A DNA stretch of 64,000 nt, from contig NC_054702.1 in NCBI RefSeq assembly GCF_016097555.1, forward strand, positions 107,848,628 through 107,912,627, given 5' to 3'. This document shows positions 38,201-45,070 of the stretch, one piece after another. The position numbers and the translations under genes are program-made. The DNA comes from Gigantopelta aegis (taxonomy: Eukaryota; Mollusca; Gastropoda; Neomphalida; Peltospiridae). The notes beneath the pieces are model-generated. The model did no database searches, had not been told where the DNA came from, and was given only the letters and a program-made list of their open reading frames with translations. Each line of letters opens with the position of its first letter. Position 1 is the stretch's first letter.

Positions 38201-39107
38201 CATCCCTGGTGGCTACGTCTTCCCACCCTGTCAGAACCAGCATGAGATGTGGCTACCGCCTCCTGGTCCTTTGTTCTAGGAGCCGCACCTGCCACTGCTG
38301 ACAGATGCCACCATTTTGGTTGTTATTACTAACATTACCTGCATTGGTCTGTGACGGGCATCCCTAGGAGGAGAGTTTACCAAGGTTGGCTTTATTCTTC
38401 CACTAGTCAGCCTCTTTCCGGTTTGGGGAGTTATCACAAGCATCTACGGATCTCGGCACCCACCACCATCTGTTGAATGCTGCCCTTGTTTGAGGACAGG
38501 TAATGTGAAAAGAAATGGAGAAAACTTGGAGTGTTTTCTCTTTTATAGATACATTACCTGTCCTCAAGATTTTATCCCGCCCGGGCCTCCCCGCTTCCTG
38601 TTCTCCGTGCGATGCGCTCAGGGAAAAAGAAGGAAGTTACAGTCATGTGACCGGAACTAGAGATCAGTATGCAGTAGAAGAATTTAGGCCATTCCATTGG
38701 CTGTTGGGATGTTCGGACCAGACCACTTGCGTGGGGGGGAGGTGCCCTTGTTTGAGGACAGGTAAAGTATCTATAAAAGAGAAAACACTCCAAGTTTTCT
38801 CCAATGTGTATTCTGTGTGCATGCATGTTACATGTAAAGCAGTCATTTATATATAAATTAATGTGGATTTTTTTTATCAGTTTATTTTTATAGTATGAAG
38901 TTGTATTCAAGTTGTGCATTGTGAGATTAGTTTTGTTCTTTCAGATGTCAAACTAAGTTTTACTATCACATAACATTGTCCTGATAATAAAATGTTATAT
39001 TTGTTTTGTTTCAGATGGAGGGGCCAGAAATAGAGCTGGATAATGAATTAAAACAGTTGTATTTTTACTCTATAGAGAATGATGACATCCTTCAAGTGAA
39101 GTGGTGA
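14192..39107 (+). CDS. TBCE: Tubulin-specific chaperone E (tubulin folding cofactor E), 14 coding exons
   Basis: TBCE binds alpha-tubulin in the cytosol and, with cofactors C, D and B, assembles and dissociates alpha/beta-tubulin heterodimers. Exons I joined at GT-AG borders: 14192-14204, 16316-16420, 19477-19561, 20510-20710, 21679-21867, 22735-22837, 24023-24195, 25789-25918, 26555-26704, 28271-28424, 29902-29967, 30405-30464, 32524-32615, 39015-39107. They total 1614 nt, 537 codons plus stop, close to about 527 in human TBCE. Domain order fits the family: CAP-Gly about residues 9-82 (WLGVEWDDP, then GRHNG where the CAP-Gly signature is GKNDG), leucine-rich repeats about 135-385 ([26 protein letters not shown]), a linker with [13 protein letters not shown], and a ubiquitin-like domain about 455-537 ending LQVKW. 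The 13-nt first coding exon is the least certain part. Introns carry many mobile elements; the last holds a DIRS element and two begin with junction-copying minisatellites. Confidence 0.95.
14470..14832 (-). mobile_element. tRNA-derived SINE, family C (copy C4), interrupted
   Basis: Minus strand in TBCE intron 1; tail at 14470-14520 and head near 14780-14832. The palindromic MITE 14639-14778 is inserted at the middle. Confidence 0.75.
14639..14778. mobile_element. Palindromic MITE inside SINE C4
   Basis: Two arms of about 43 bp (GGCCTGATGCTTATAAAACT and the inverse of GTTTATAAGCACGGGGCC) built around repeated AAAGTCTAGACTTT palindromes. They interrupt a minus-strand SINE. Confidence 0.6.
16316..16420 (+). 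CDS. TBCE: TBCE coding exon 2 (first half of CAP-Gly)
   Basis: Acceptor ctctaagcag, donor GTTTGA. Encodes [15 protein letters not shown] through [15 protein letters not shown], the first strands of the CAP-Gly fold. The donor is weak at +3 to +5, but the join to exon 3 (G+GA, Gly) gives the expected [10 protein letters not shown]. Confidence 0.9.
16743..16769. repeat. (CA)n microsatellite
   Basis: CA repeat of about 27 bp in TBCE intron 2. Confidence 0.9.
16897..17643 (+). repeat. 74-bp minisatellite in TBCE intron 2
   Basis: About ten units with a 74-bp period (checked at CCACGA 16961, 17035, 17109, 17183). Unit contains ACCTACTATCGTCACAATTT and TTCCACGATGCAGGGTAGTT. Confidence 0.9.
17646..18641. 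mobile_element. pogo/Tigger-like element (outer)
   Basis: Flanked by TA. Ends CTGTGAAACTTGTCTAAACC and the reverse complement of GAGAGGTTTCACTG, with the CCGGA motif typical of this MITE class. It sits in the last unit of the 74-bp minisatellite and is itself interrupted by a second element at 17742-18559. Confidence 0.6.
17742..18559. mobile_element. pogo/Tigger-like element nested in the outer element
   Basis: Flanked by TA. Inverted ends CAGTAGAATCTCGTTGGCTC and GAGCCAACGGGATTCAACTG. 818 bp with no transposase frame seen, so non-autonomous. Confidence 0.65.
19477..19561 (+). CDS. TBCE: TBCE coding exon 3 (CAP-Gly core)
   Basis: Acceptor atgttttag, donor GTAAGT. Encodes [17 protein letters not shown] and then GKQYFTT, the diagnostic part of the CAP-Gly domain. 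The GKNDG signature reads GRHNG here (human TBCE has GKHDG). Confidence 0.95.
19962..20334. mobile_element. MITE with ends TTAAAGGGACA
   Basis: Left end CTTAAAGGGACAGACTGTAG then TTTTTAAACACTAAGGC; right end is the imperfect inverse (GCCTTAATGTTTAAACACTA then GGGTATGTCTTTC). About 370 bp in the TBCE intron before exon 4. Confidence 0.55.
20510..20710 (+). CDS. TBCE: TBCE coding exon 4 (end of CAP-Gly and linker)
   Basis: Acceptor ttcacgcag, donor GTAGTG. Encodes [16 protein letters not shown] (matches the GGSFIRPNKV block of human TBCE) and a linker up to KINIKQ. It joins to exon 5 through a split Ser codon (AG+T). Confidence 0.95.
21005..21180 (+). mobile_element. SINE body fragment in TBCE intron
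   Basis: GACTGGTATATCTAAGGTCT, AAAAGATCTCTTGCTAC and GGTGCGGGTTTCCTCTC: decayed common body, head missing. Confidence 0.6.
21679..21867 (+). CDS. TBCE: TBCE coding exon 5 (leucine-rich repeats)
   Basis: Acceptor tctgcttacag, donor GTATGG. Encodes [17 protein letters not shown] and [15 protein letters not shown], matching NIRKVDLSKNLLSSW of human TBCE. Ends in phase 2. Confidence 0.95.
22315..22515 (+). mobile_element. SINE body fragment in TBCE intron
   Basis: GACTGGTATATCAAAGGTTG, AAGAGATCCCTTGCTACTAA and CAATGTGCTCTAGTCGTGTC; head missing, poly-A end. Confidence 0.7.
22735..22837 (+). CDS. TBCE: TBCE coding exon 6 (leucine-rich repeats)
   Basis: Acceptor cttatttcag, donor GTAAGT. Encodes [13 protein letters not shown] and [15 protein letters not shown], continuing the LRR register (human: LKVLVLNQTGITWAE). 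A SINE tail lies about 70 bp into the following intron. Confidence 0.95.
22905..23060 (+). mobile_element. SINE body fragment just after TBCE exon 6
   Basis: GACGGGTATATCAAAGGATT, GGACGGTGCATGGAAAAGAT and CACCCAATAGCCAATAAAG; begins about 70 bp after the exon. Confidence 0.65.
24023..24195 (+). CDS. TBCE: TBCE coding exon 7 (leucine-rich repeats)
   Basis: Acceptor atttcttgcag, donor CCCAA|GTCAGT. Encodes [19 protein letters not shown] through LADLPN (last codon split). Its 3' junction is the first unit of a 47-bp minisatellite, so look-alike donors recur across the next 0.9 kb. Confidence 0.95.
24191..25110 (+). repeat. 47-bp minisatellite starting at the TBCE exon 7 donor
   Basis: About 20 units of CCCAAGTCAGTTCATTATTT followed by AAAAATCATTACATACATTT and ATTAATA; some units lack ACAT (43 bp). 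The first CCCAAGTCAG is the real exon/intron junction (exon ends 24195). Nearly all units keep CCCAAGTCA. Confidence 0.95.
25115..25625. mobile_element. Probable MITE with two CRE-like palindromes
   Basis: Imperfect inverted ends around ATTTATTACCCCAACTA and TTGGGGTAATTAATTCA. Contains GTGACGTCA near 25449 and TGACGTCA near 25482, plus ATTGGTTTG. Lies in the TBCE intron before exon 8. Borders approximate. Confidence 0.35.
25789..25918 (+). CDS. TBCE: TBCE coding exon 8 (leucine-rich repeats)
   Basis: Acceptor tatttttcag, donor GTGAGA. Encodes [18 protein letters not shown] and [14 protein letters not shown]; human TBCE has LEQLILSDTGISSLHFPD and YLVVNDNQISQ. Confidence 0.95.
26555..26704 (+). 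CDS. TBCE: TBCE coding exon 9 (last LRR)
   Basis: Acceptor ctatttccag, donor GTACAG. Encodes [20 protein letters not shown] then NPLMSTN and [14 protein letters not shown], matching the NPLTKED and ARLLIIASIGQLKTL blocks of human TBCE. Confidence 0.95.
27138..28096. mobile_element. TIR element with ends CCGTATATCTTCGCCT
   Basis: 959 bp flanked by TA. Left end CCGTATATCTTCGCCTGTAA then GTCGA; the right end is its inverse (GACTTATAGGCGAAGATATA then CGG). Internal ATAAGTCGAC motifs occur near both ends. No transposase seen. Lies in the TBCE intron between exons 9 and 10. Confidence 0.65.
28271..28424 (+). CDS. TBCE: TBCE coding exon 10 (linker)
   Basis: Acceptor tattgttgtag, donor GTAAGT. Encodes [20 protein letters not shown] through [13 protein letters not shown]; human has ERRRAELDYRKAFG and TAHPRYQFL. 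The end of this exon plus donor is repeated eight more times downstream with a 62-bp period. Confidence 0.95.
28397..28980 (+). repeat. 62-bp minisatellite copying the TBCE exon 10 end and donor
   Basis: Nine donor-bearing units with a strict 62-bp period (CAGAG at 28421, 28483, 28545, 28607, 28669, 28731, 28793, 28855, 28917) plus a partial unit. Each has AACAACATCCTAGATACATG, GAACT and CAGAGTAAGTTCAG, that is about 27 bp of exon and the GTAAGT donor. Confidence 0.95.
29123..29397 (+). mobile_element. tRNA-derived SINE, family C (copy C3), with 11-bp target duplication
   Basis: AATGTTGGACT at 29112-29122 and 29398-29408. Full-length with ACCGGCCTCGGTGGCGTAGT head and the GCACGAAAATAAGTTGAAAT tail. 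In the TBCE intron before exon 11. Confidence 0.88.
29902..29967 (+). CDS. TBCE: TBCE coding exon 11 (start of ubiquitin-like domain)
   Basis: Acceptor ttaattccag. Encodes [20 protein letters not shown] and then LV. I place the donor at GTTTCC after GTAC because it keeps frame and spacing (HLVHIKI against human QLLTLKI). The better-looking GTACGT four bases upstream would shift the frame. Confidence 0.8.
30405..30464 (+). CDS. TBCE: TBCE coding exon 12 (ubiquitin-like domain)
   Basis: Acceptor aagaaacag, donor GTGAGT. Encodes [19 protein letters not shown], the first strands of the ubiquitin-like fold. Confidence 0.85.
31030..31895 (+). mobile_element. SINE (family B type), split by a TIR element
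   Basis: AGCCCATTGGGCTATTTTTC and TTCCAGCCAGTG before the insertion 31197-31685; GACTGATATATTAAAGGTTG, AAAAGATCCCTTGCAACTAA and GCTCTAGTGGTGTTG after it. The 5' part is decayed, so the left border is approximate. Confidence 0.65.
31197..31685. mobile_element. TIR element inserted into a SINE
   Basis: Ends AAGGTTCGCACATG and the inverse TATGAACCATG; subterminal CCCTAAA/TTTAGGG-type motifs at both ends (AAGGCCCTAAATTT, AAGCCCTTAAATTTAG). GTGTAC flanks it on both sides (31191-31196, 31686-31691), splitting a SINE between GCCAGTG and the GACTG that follows. Confidence 0.55.
32273..32355 (+). repeat. Three 27-bp units in TBCE intron
   Basis: CACTCACTATGACCATGTAA then CTGATAT, three times (ATGACC at 32281, 32308, 32335). 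Confidence 0.85.
32524..32615 (+). CDS. TBCE: TBCE coding exon 13 (ubiquitin-like domain)
   Basis: Acceptor cttttgtttcag, donor GTGAGT. Encodes [17 protein letters not shown] and TVSYVSHR; human has SMTIQKVKGLLSRLLKV and LLLSYES. Confidence 0.95.
32961..33157 (+). repeat. Left inverted terminal repeat of the DIRS element
   Basis: Begins TTTCTTTTCACATTACCTGT and reads TCAAACAAGGGCACCTC shortly after. It contains a long poly-C run and matches the reverse complement of 38618-38803 apart from the outermost bases and the poly-C length. Confidence 0.85.
38482..38576. repeat. Internal complementary region of the DIRS element
   Basis: Contains the reverse complement of the left outer edge (GGTAATGTGAAAAGAAA) joined directly to the reverse complement of the right outer edge (TGGAGAAAACTTGGAGTG). 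This is the template that DIRS elements use to rebuild their ends. It also fixes the element borders at 32961 and 38803. Confidence 0.85.
38618..38803 (-). repeat. Right inverted terminal repeat of the DIRS element
   Basis: Reverse-complement partner of the left repeat (GCCCTTGTTTGAGGACAGG on the + strand), with its own distinct outer edge ending GTTTTCTCCA. Confidence 0.85.
39015..39107 (+). CDS. TBCE: TBCE coding exon 14 and stop
   Basis: Acceptor tttgtttcag. Encodes [19 protein letters not shown] then [11 protein letters not shown] and TGA. Human TBCE ends [20 protein letters not shown] then CLLVRW. This exon lies 6.4 kb from exon 13 because of the DIRS element. Confidence 0.96.
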   Translation: MEGPEIELDNELKQLYFYSIENDDILQVKW

Positions 39108-39631
39108 TTTTAAAAGGACATGTAGACAATCTAATGTTAATGTGTGATCCAAGAACCTAGTGAATCAGTGTAGAGATTAAATCCTTGCATGGAACTGAAT
39201 GGCTTGACATGATATGGCAGGAATCATTAACAGTGTTAATGCAGTTGTAATACAATTTTCTAATATTTTTTTAAAAGTGCTTATACTTTAAAGTACTGTG
39301 CACAAAACTGCTTTCCAAACCAAGACTTTGACTTTAGTAGAAACAACTCTATGCCACTTAGCACTGGAAGTGTATGATTGTGAATTGTATCATCATCAAA
39401 ACAATGGACGGACGCCCAGTCTGACTGATAGAACATTGTGTTGAAAAAATATTGATATAGACAATATATCTAAGAAAGAATGTGTTTTTTATGCAAATGT
39501 AACAAATCTGATCCCTGATGATTCAGTGCTAGCAAATACAGTTCAAGGAGCTGTTAAAAATTTATTGTTGACTTTTGATTAAAAACATTTGGTATGAAAT
39601 TAAAATATTTGGCATATCTTTTTTTATTGAC
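39108..39631 (+). other. TBCE 3' UTR with candidate poly(A) signals
   Basis: Non-coding sequence after the TBCE stop. ATTAAA at 39578-39583 is a candidate poly(A) signal; AATAAA at 39901-39906 and 39963-39968 are alternatives beyond an inserted MITE. No transcript evidence is visible. Confidence 0.4.
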
Positions 39632-39810
39632 CAGGCGCGGATTTAGTGGGGGGCCCAAGGGGGCCCGGGCCCCCCCTATTTTTGGGGTCAAGTTATTATT
39701 ATTTTACTCAGATGCGAGGAAATCGTGTTTCAGGCCACTTAAATTTCAAAATTTCGCGGGGGAGCATGCCCTCAGGCCCCCCCTATTTAAAAATCCTGGA
39801 TCCGCGCCTG
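39632..39810. mobile_element. 179-bp MITE after TBCE
   Basis: Inverted ends CAGGCGCGGATTTAG and CTGGATCCGCGCCTG, flanked by TTGAC on both sides (39627-39631, 39811-39815). Lies just beyond a candidate poly(A) signal of TBCE. Confidence 0.7.
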
Positions 39811-40010
39811 TTGACTGTGATATTTGGGTATTTATTTAATTTTCCTTTGGGTGGGGCAAGTGTGGTGTAAATTTCGTAATATTAAATGGAAATTATATAT
39901 AATAAATATGTCATTCTGTTTATCTTCTGTATGTACTATCTACCGGTATGCAGAACTGCTATAATAAACATCATTTTATGAAGAATCTAGACACTGTTTT
40001 CTGTAACATA

Positions 40011-40900
40011 TGTTACAGTTAATCTGTATAATCAGGTAATACGTATATTACCTGATTTTTTCAGCTAATATGTATATTACCTGTTTCACTCAGGTAATAT
40101 GTATATTAGCTGAAAAAATCAGGTAATATACATATTACCTGAAATATACTTCACTAATTTATACAGATAACCTGAAACATGCAGAATGGTATTGACAAGT
40201 CTTTAGATCAATGTAGACCCAAGGTCTCAGTTCAAAACAAGTCTTTTGATCAATGTAGTCCACGTTCTCAGTTCAAAACAAGTCTTTTGATCAATGTAGT
40301 CCAAGTTCTCCTTGATTGGTCACAATACCTTTGATGTACCTGTTCATTGTTAAATCATTTCATAGACAATGTTACAGTTAATCTGTATAATCCACCACTG
40401 CTGTTTTAACTAATCCTATCTGTAGAGCACAATAAAGCCACCCAGGCACCCAAGAAATCACCGCGTCAGTTTTACTTGCTTAAGAAATATGAACTACTGC
40501 AGTGTGGGGACGTTCAGAAAGAAGCCAAACCAGGAACATCCACTGTACTTCGCTACTATCGAGGAGACCTTTGACATCATCAAGCACGCCCACATCGCTT
40601 CTGGTCATGGAGGACAAAACAAGATGATCAAGGAGATCAACAAGAAGTACGCCAACATCACCCAGGATGCTATTACCTTGTTCAAGTCCATGTGCATCGA
40701 GTGCCAGAGAAAACGTTTGGCACCGATGTGAAGGTACGATTGATATCATCCAGCCTCCCCCAAGATGTCATTGCAAGGTTGCAAACTGAAGACAACCTCC
40801 TGTCTGCAGTATCCCATCCAAAACCCAGTCGAGCAATCCAGCGAGGAAGCAGAACCTGTACCAGTCTCACCCATCTCTGTACGTCAGGAGGAAATTAGGC

Positions 40901-40931
<31 letters not shown>

Positions 40932-41848
40932 TGCCAGAGATGCCCAGTTCCAGCAGGCAGAGAGAATGGTCAAACGAAGTCGCATTTTGTTTTCTAGTGT
41001 GCAGATCGGAAGCAATGTGACAGTGCCCATTCCTTCAGAGGACGTGCAGATCCTAGGAACATCATCGGAGTTGTGACAGAGTACAGTGACAACGAGTTGT
41101 ACACAATTGCTGTAAAAGGAGGAATATTGGATCGAAAGTACTCTAGAAACCAATTCGATGTGTGCTACGACCTTGTATTCACCCGATGATGTCTGTACAG
41201 ATAAGGATATTTCCCTGCGTCAAGCTGTGCAACTGAGTCGAGATGCGGTGGACAAGGTTTCACAAGATGTAACTGTGTTGGAAGTAAGAGGTGTCGGACA
41301 AATCGATGTAAATGCTTCAAAGCCAGATTAGTGTGCAATTCCCGCTGCCATTCCAGCCTGCCATGCATAAACAAGAACTGTTGTTGCTGAGAACTTTGAC
41401 TACATTGATCAATAGACTTGTTTTGAACTGAGAACTTTGACTACATTGATCAATAGACTTGTTTTGAACTGAGAACTTTGACTACATTGATCAATAGAAT
41501 TGTTTTGAACTGAGAACTTTGACTACATTGATCAATAGACTTGTTTTTAACTGAAAACTTGGATTACATTGATCAAAATATCTTGTTGTTTGTTCTGCAG
41601 TAGTGTGTGTGTTGTGTGTTGCAAATGGTATGTGTTTTGAGCCAATAAAGATTGCCAGCATATTATTGTTTATTCATTCAGTCAAATAACAACCTTGTCA
41701 ATACCATTCTGCACATTTCAGGTAATCTGTATAAATTAGTGAAGTATATTTCATATACATATTACCTGAGTGAAACGGGTAATATACATATTAGCTGAAC
41801 AAATCAGGTAATATACATATTACCTGATTATACAGATTAACTGTAACA
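40011..41848 (+). mobile_element. Ginger/KRBA2-like DNA transposon, internally deleted
   Basis: 1.84 kb with long inverted ends: TGTTACAGTTAATCTGTATA at the left and its reverse complement at the right, then matching blocks of AGGTAATAT-type palindromic motifs. Inside each end are tandem copies of a roughly 44-60 bp unit (40197-40315, three; 41385-41575, five). Left flank CATA and right flank TATA may be a 4-bp target duplication. A second copy of the terminal motif occurs at 40370. The coding remnant resembles integrase-like transposases of the Ginger2/KRBA2 group. Confidence 0.75.
40455..41392 (+). pseudogene. Ginger/KRBA2-like transposase remnant
   Basis: Starts PRQFYLLKKYELLQCGDV, shifts frame near 40515, then reads YFATIEETFDIIKHAHIASG, HGGQNKMIKEINKKYANIT and CIECQRKR, an H2C2 integrase zinc-binding domain. 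The next codons, in another frame, are FGTDVKVRLISSSLPQDVIA, which in relatives lies after the catalytic DDE core. The core (about 150 residues) is therefore deleted. Downstream are AERMVKRSRI after a GA microsatellite, NIIGVVTEYSDNELYTIAVK, and a Cys-rich tail (RCNCVGSKRCRTNRCKCF, NSRCHSSLPC) up to TGA. Not able to transpose itself. Confidence 0.75.
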
Positions 41849-42216
41849 TATATACCAACAATTATCCTTATTTATATAGTTTACTTTACTAATTATAGGT
41901 ATTTTAGGTTTCCCAATTTAAAATTTTCAATTGAGCCTTTTTCATTGGATGATACATGTATACCAGTAGACATAATGGTTGTCACTGTGGAGCAATCAAT
42001 CACAAGTCTCAAAAGTGACAGTGGGTGATCTCTCACATGGATACTACTAAACGGTTAAGAATCATGTTTTTTAACAAAAGATGGCAAATACTACATTTTA
42101 TGTGACCTAGTTTGGCCACATGTGGGTGATTATTGTTAATTATTAAATATAAAGGTGTGTGTGTGTGTGTATATATATTATATATGTGATCAAAATAACA
42201 GCTTTAAATGAGAATA

Positions 42217-42680
42217 CAGTCCGACCTCGTTACAACAACCATCGTTACTACAACATTTACACCATTCGTCCACAAATTCTCTGGAACAAATGTACATCAA
42301 TGTTATTCTGTTCATTACACCAGAATTCACACCTTCCAACACTGACAGAACAAATTTGGAACACATGCATCCAAAGTCTGAAAACATCTCTTTACATCAA
42401 CATTACATAATCACAGATGCCATAGCACATAAACACAGCCATCTGGCACCATTGATCACGTTGCGAGCCGACAATGTCACATGATGTCCAAGTTACCAAT
42501 GTATGCTAAATCTGTAGACCTGTATTGCTTTTAAACATGAGCCTTTAGTCAATCAATTTAAGGATTAACTTCAAACAATCAAGTCTTCTGTTTTGAAGAT
42601 ATTTTGTAAACGAAGTAGGTACCAATAATAGTCTAACTAAGGAATGATTAGACCGACAGTGAATGCGCCTTGGTCAGTGG

Positions 42681-42713
<33 letters not shown>

Positions 42714-43090
42714 GCGGCAGGGGGACCATAACCCACAATCAAACCTTTTTTTAAAACTATTAAATTTTATAACATCATACATACATATATACATATATAA
42801 TATGGGTTGCCCCCCAATAAAAAATCTGTGGCCTTGATTAATATAATTAATAATATTTTTAAACGCATATGTAGATGTACATGTATGTGTTATTGTTTTT
42901 AATAATAATGGCAATACATTAGTTATTTAAATGCTATTCAGTCTTCATTTAATATTAATTAGTATTTTTTCTTATGTCATTTTGGCAAAGGATATAACCA
43001 ATGACAAATTAATTCGATACAACGGCAATTTCGATACAAACTACAAAGTGACCCAGGGACGAACATGGTCGTTGTAACAAGGTCTGACTG
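42217..43090. mobile_element. pogo/Tigger-like element
   Basis: 874 bp flanked by TA. Ends CAGTCCGACCTCGTTACAAC and the inverse of GTTGTAACAAGGTCTGACTG. Contains a run of about 30 G (42686-42713). Related to the element at 57760-58244, whose internal sequence it shares in reverse (CATCAATGTTATTCTGTTCA here). Confidence 0.65.
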
Positions 43091-43141
43091 TATAAGGGAG
43101 GGAATAGCCAATGCATGGTTGCACTAACCTGCCCCAATCAA

Positions 43142-43400
43142 GTAAGTTTGTTTGTTTAATGACACCTCTGGAGCATATTGATTTATTAATCATCGGCTAT
43201 TGGATGTCAAACATTTGGTAATTTTGACACGTAGTCATCAGAGGAAACCCACTACATTTTTTCCATTAGTGGCAAGGCATTTTTTATATGCACTTTCCCA
43301 CAGATAGGAAAGCACATACCACGACCTTTGACCAGTTGTTGTGCACTGGTTGGAATGGGAATTTTGTTATCAGTTGAATAGATCTACCGAGGTGGTTTGG
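43142..43400 (-). mobile_element. tRNA-derived SINE, family D, minus strand
   Basis: Reverse complement reads CAAAGGTCGTGGTATGTGCT, then ATATAAAAAATGCCTTGCC and GGGTTTCCTCTGATGACTAC; the head (ACCACCTCGGTAGATCTATT) is partial. Confidence 0.75.
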
Positions 43401-44149
43401 CTTAATAAGATCATAAGATAATGAAGATCCTAGACTCCGTTCAGCCAGACCAAGCAGAAAAACGTCTGCTAGACCAGCTTCATAGTAAATCAAGTGGTCA
43501 CGTTGGGAACCAATCAAATAGTCTGCAAACATTAGTGAAATGTTTGCTTGTTGAACTTGGGGATGGTCGCAAGATAAGGAAGATCAGCACTTTTACATTG
43601 TGCAAACTGAGCTCGGTGCCCAGTCCTTTTGGAGGAAATTTTGCAGAGAGACCCATTAATCTAAAGATTAATATATAAATAGACAAGAAAGGAATATTTA
43701 TTTAGTGACACCTCAGCACAGTTTAAACTATGGCTGGTTATTTTAACTCTTATTCGAAACAGACTGTAAATATGCTGACCTCACATGTACTATTCCTACT
43801 GAAGAAGTAGCAAAGGATATTTTATATTCACTTTCCCATAGGCAGTATAATACATAACATACCATGGGCAAGAATTTATACAGAGGACCGTCTTCACTGG
43901 CAAGCAAAAAAAAATTGGGGGGTCGAATTGTTCTCCCCTAGAAAATAAATGTTTTTAAATCATTTTGGGGGGGGCAGTCAGTTCTGCAAATCATCATACC
44001 TCGGGTTACTACTCCACTAATGAGCCACAGCCTGCCCCATTTCAAGCTAAGTACTTGATACTACAAGAGTAACTTTGACCTTGCACTGGAGAGATGGGGA
44101 ACACTTTATTATTTCAAGGACTTGACAAAATGTTAGTCTATATTTAAAA
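43401..44149. other. Intergenic stretch with decayed SINE traces
   Basis: 43690-43870 resembles a very decayed minus-strand SINE body (GGATATTTTATATTCACTTT). G- and C-rich runs at 43915-43980. No gene seen. Confidence 0.4.
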
Positions 44150-44431
44150 TTTCTGAGGTACAGGTATACCTCCTAGTTTCTGAGGTACAGATATATCTCC
44201 TAGTTTCTGAGGTATGGGTATACCTCATAGTTTCTGAGGTACGGGTATACCTCATAGTTTCTGAGGTACGGGTATACCTCATAGTTTCTGAGGTACAGGT
44301 ATACCTCATAGTTTCTGAGGTACAGGTATACCTCATAGTTTCTGAGGTATAGGTATACCTCATAGTTTCTGGGGTACAGGTATACCTTATAGTTCCTGAG
44401 GTGCAGGTATACCTCATAGTTTCTGAGGTAC
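44150..44431 (+). repeat. 27-bp minisatellite
   Basis: About ten units of TTTCTGAGGTACAGGTATAC CTCATAG type. Each unit carries the palindrome GAGGTAxxGGTATACCTC. Open frames through it are by-products of the period. Confidence 0.92.
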
Positions 44432-45070
44432 ATGCATTGAAATACCGGTGCATTTGGAGGTACCGGGTATTACAAATGAACACCTGAATGACCAGAAAAT
44501 ACATTGGATATGCCAAAATTTTAAAGTTAATAAGTTGAAGTAAAGTGTAATTTAGCAGTAATAAAGCTATAAAAGTAAGAAATAGGTTATACTGTTATAG
44601 TTCATAATAAAGGTCACTGTTTCCACTGTGAAAGTTGTCAACACAACAAATGTTATCACATATAGACTTGGGTTGTAGATCAACAATACCGGGATTAGTA
44701 AACAGATCTGTTTGCATACTGATCTGAAGATTAGTGTTGTATTTACCACCATCTCACCACCAAGCATAGACATCTGAAGTGGGACTAAAGTTAAAAGGTT
44801 AATTAATATATAACTGGTCTCTCCAATAGGCCTATCTGGCACCTTCCACTAAATATATTTATACACATGTCAAGTTCATACATAAATCTTGTTGGAAAAT
44901 GCAAATCATAGCATAATTATACTACCAGTAAGCTAGATATTGCAGCTCTGTTACGTTTACGAATGAATGATAATAAGGGTCAAACTTATGAAGCATGTTT
45001 TTCTTAAAGGCAGGTGTTTAAGAATTGTAAATGCATGTAGTTGCAGGTGTGCAAGTCAGAAAGATGCTTC

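Larger units (their letters stand above)
32961..38803 (+). mobile_element. DIRS-type tyrosine-recombinase retroelement in the last TBCE intron
   Basis: About 5.84 kb, sense to TBCE. Parts in order: left inverted terminal repeat; a gag-like region with a Cys-rich N-terminus (from about 33.4 kb); reverse transcriptase (about 35.2-35.9 kb, motifs [12 protein letters not shown] and PYLDDCL); RNase H (about 36.1-36.5 kb, [16 protein letters not shown]); tyrosine recombinase (about 36.7-37.9 kb); an internal complementary region (38482-38576); and the right inverted terminal repeat. This layout is diagnostic of DIRS1-like elements. Treated as a fossil: it is broken, with roughly five breaks by eye, although most parts are recognisable. 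The two terminal repeats remain very similar, so the insertion looks fairly young. Confidence 0.92.

Noticed and set aside
39015-39107. ATG at the start of TBCE exon 14 as a separate small gene
   Set aside because: The acceptor precedes it directly and the peptide matches the C-terminus of TBCE.
44133-44516. 127-codon repetitive frame (MRYTCTSET units)
   Set aside because: It is the 27-bp minisatellite translated; no flanking gene structure.
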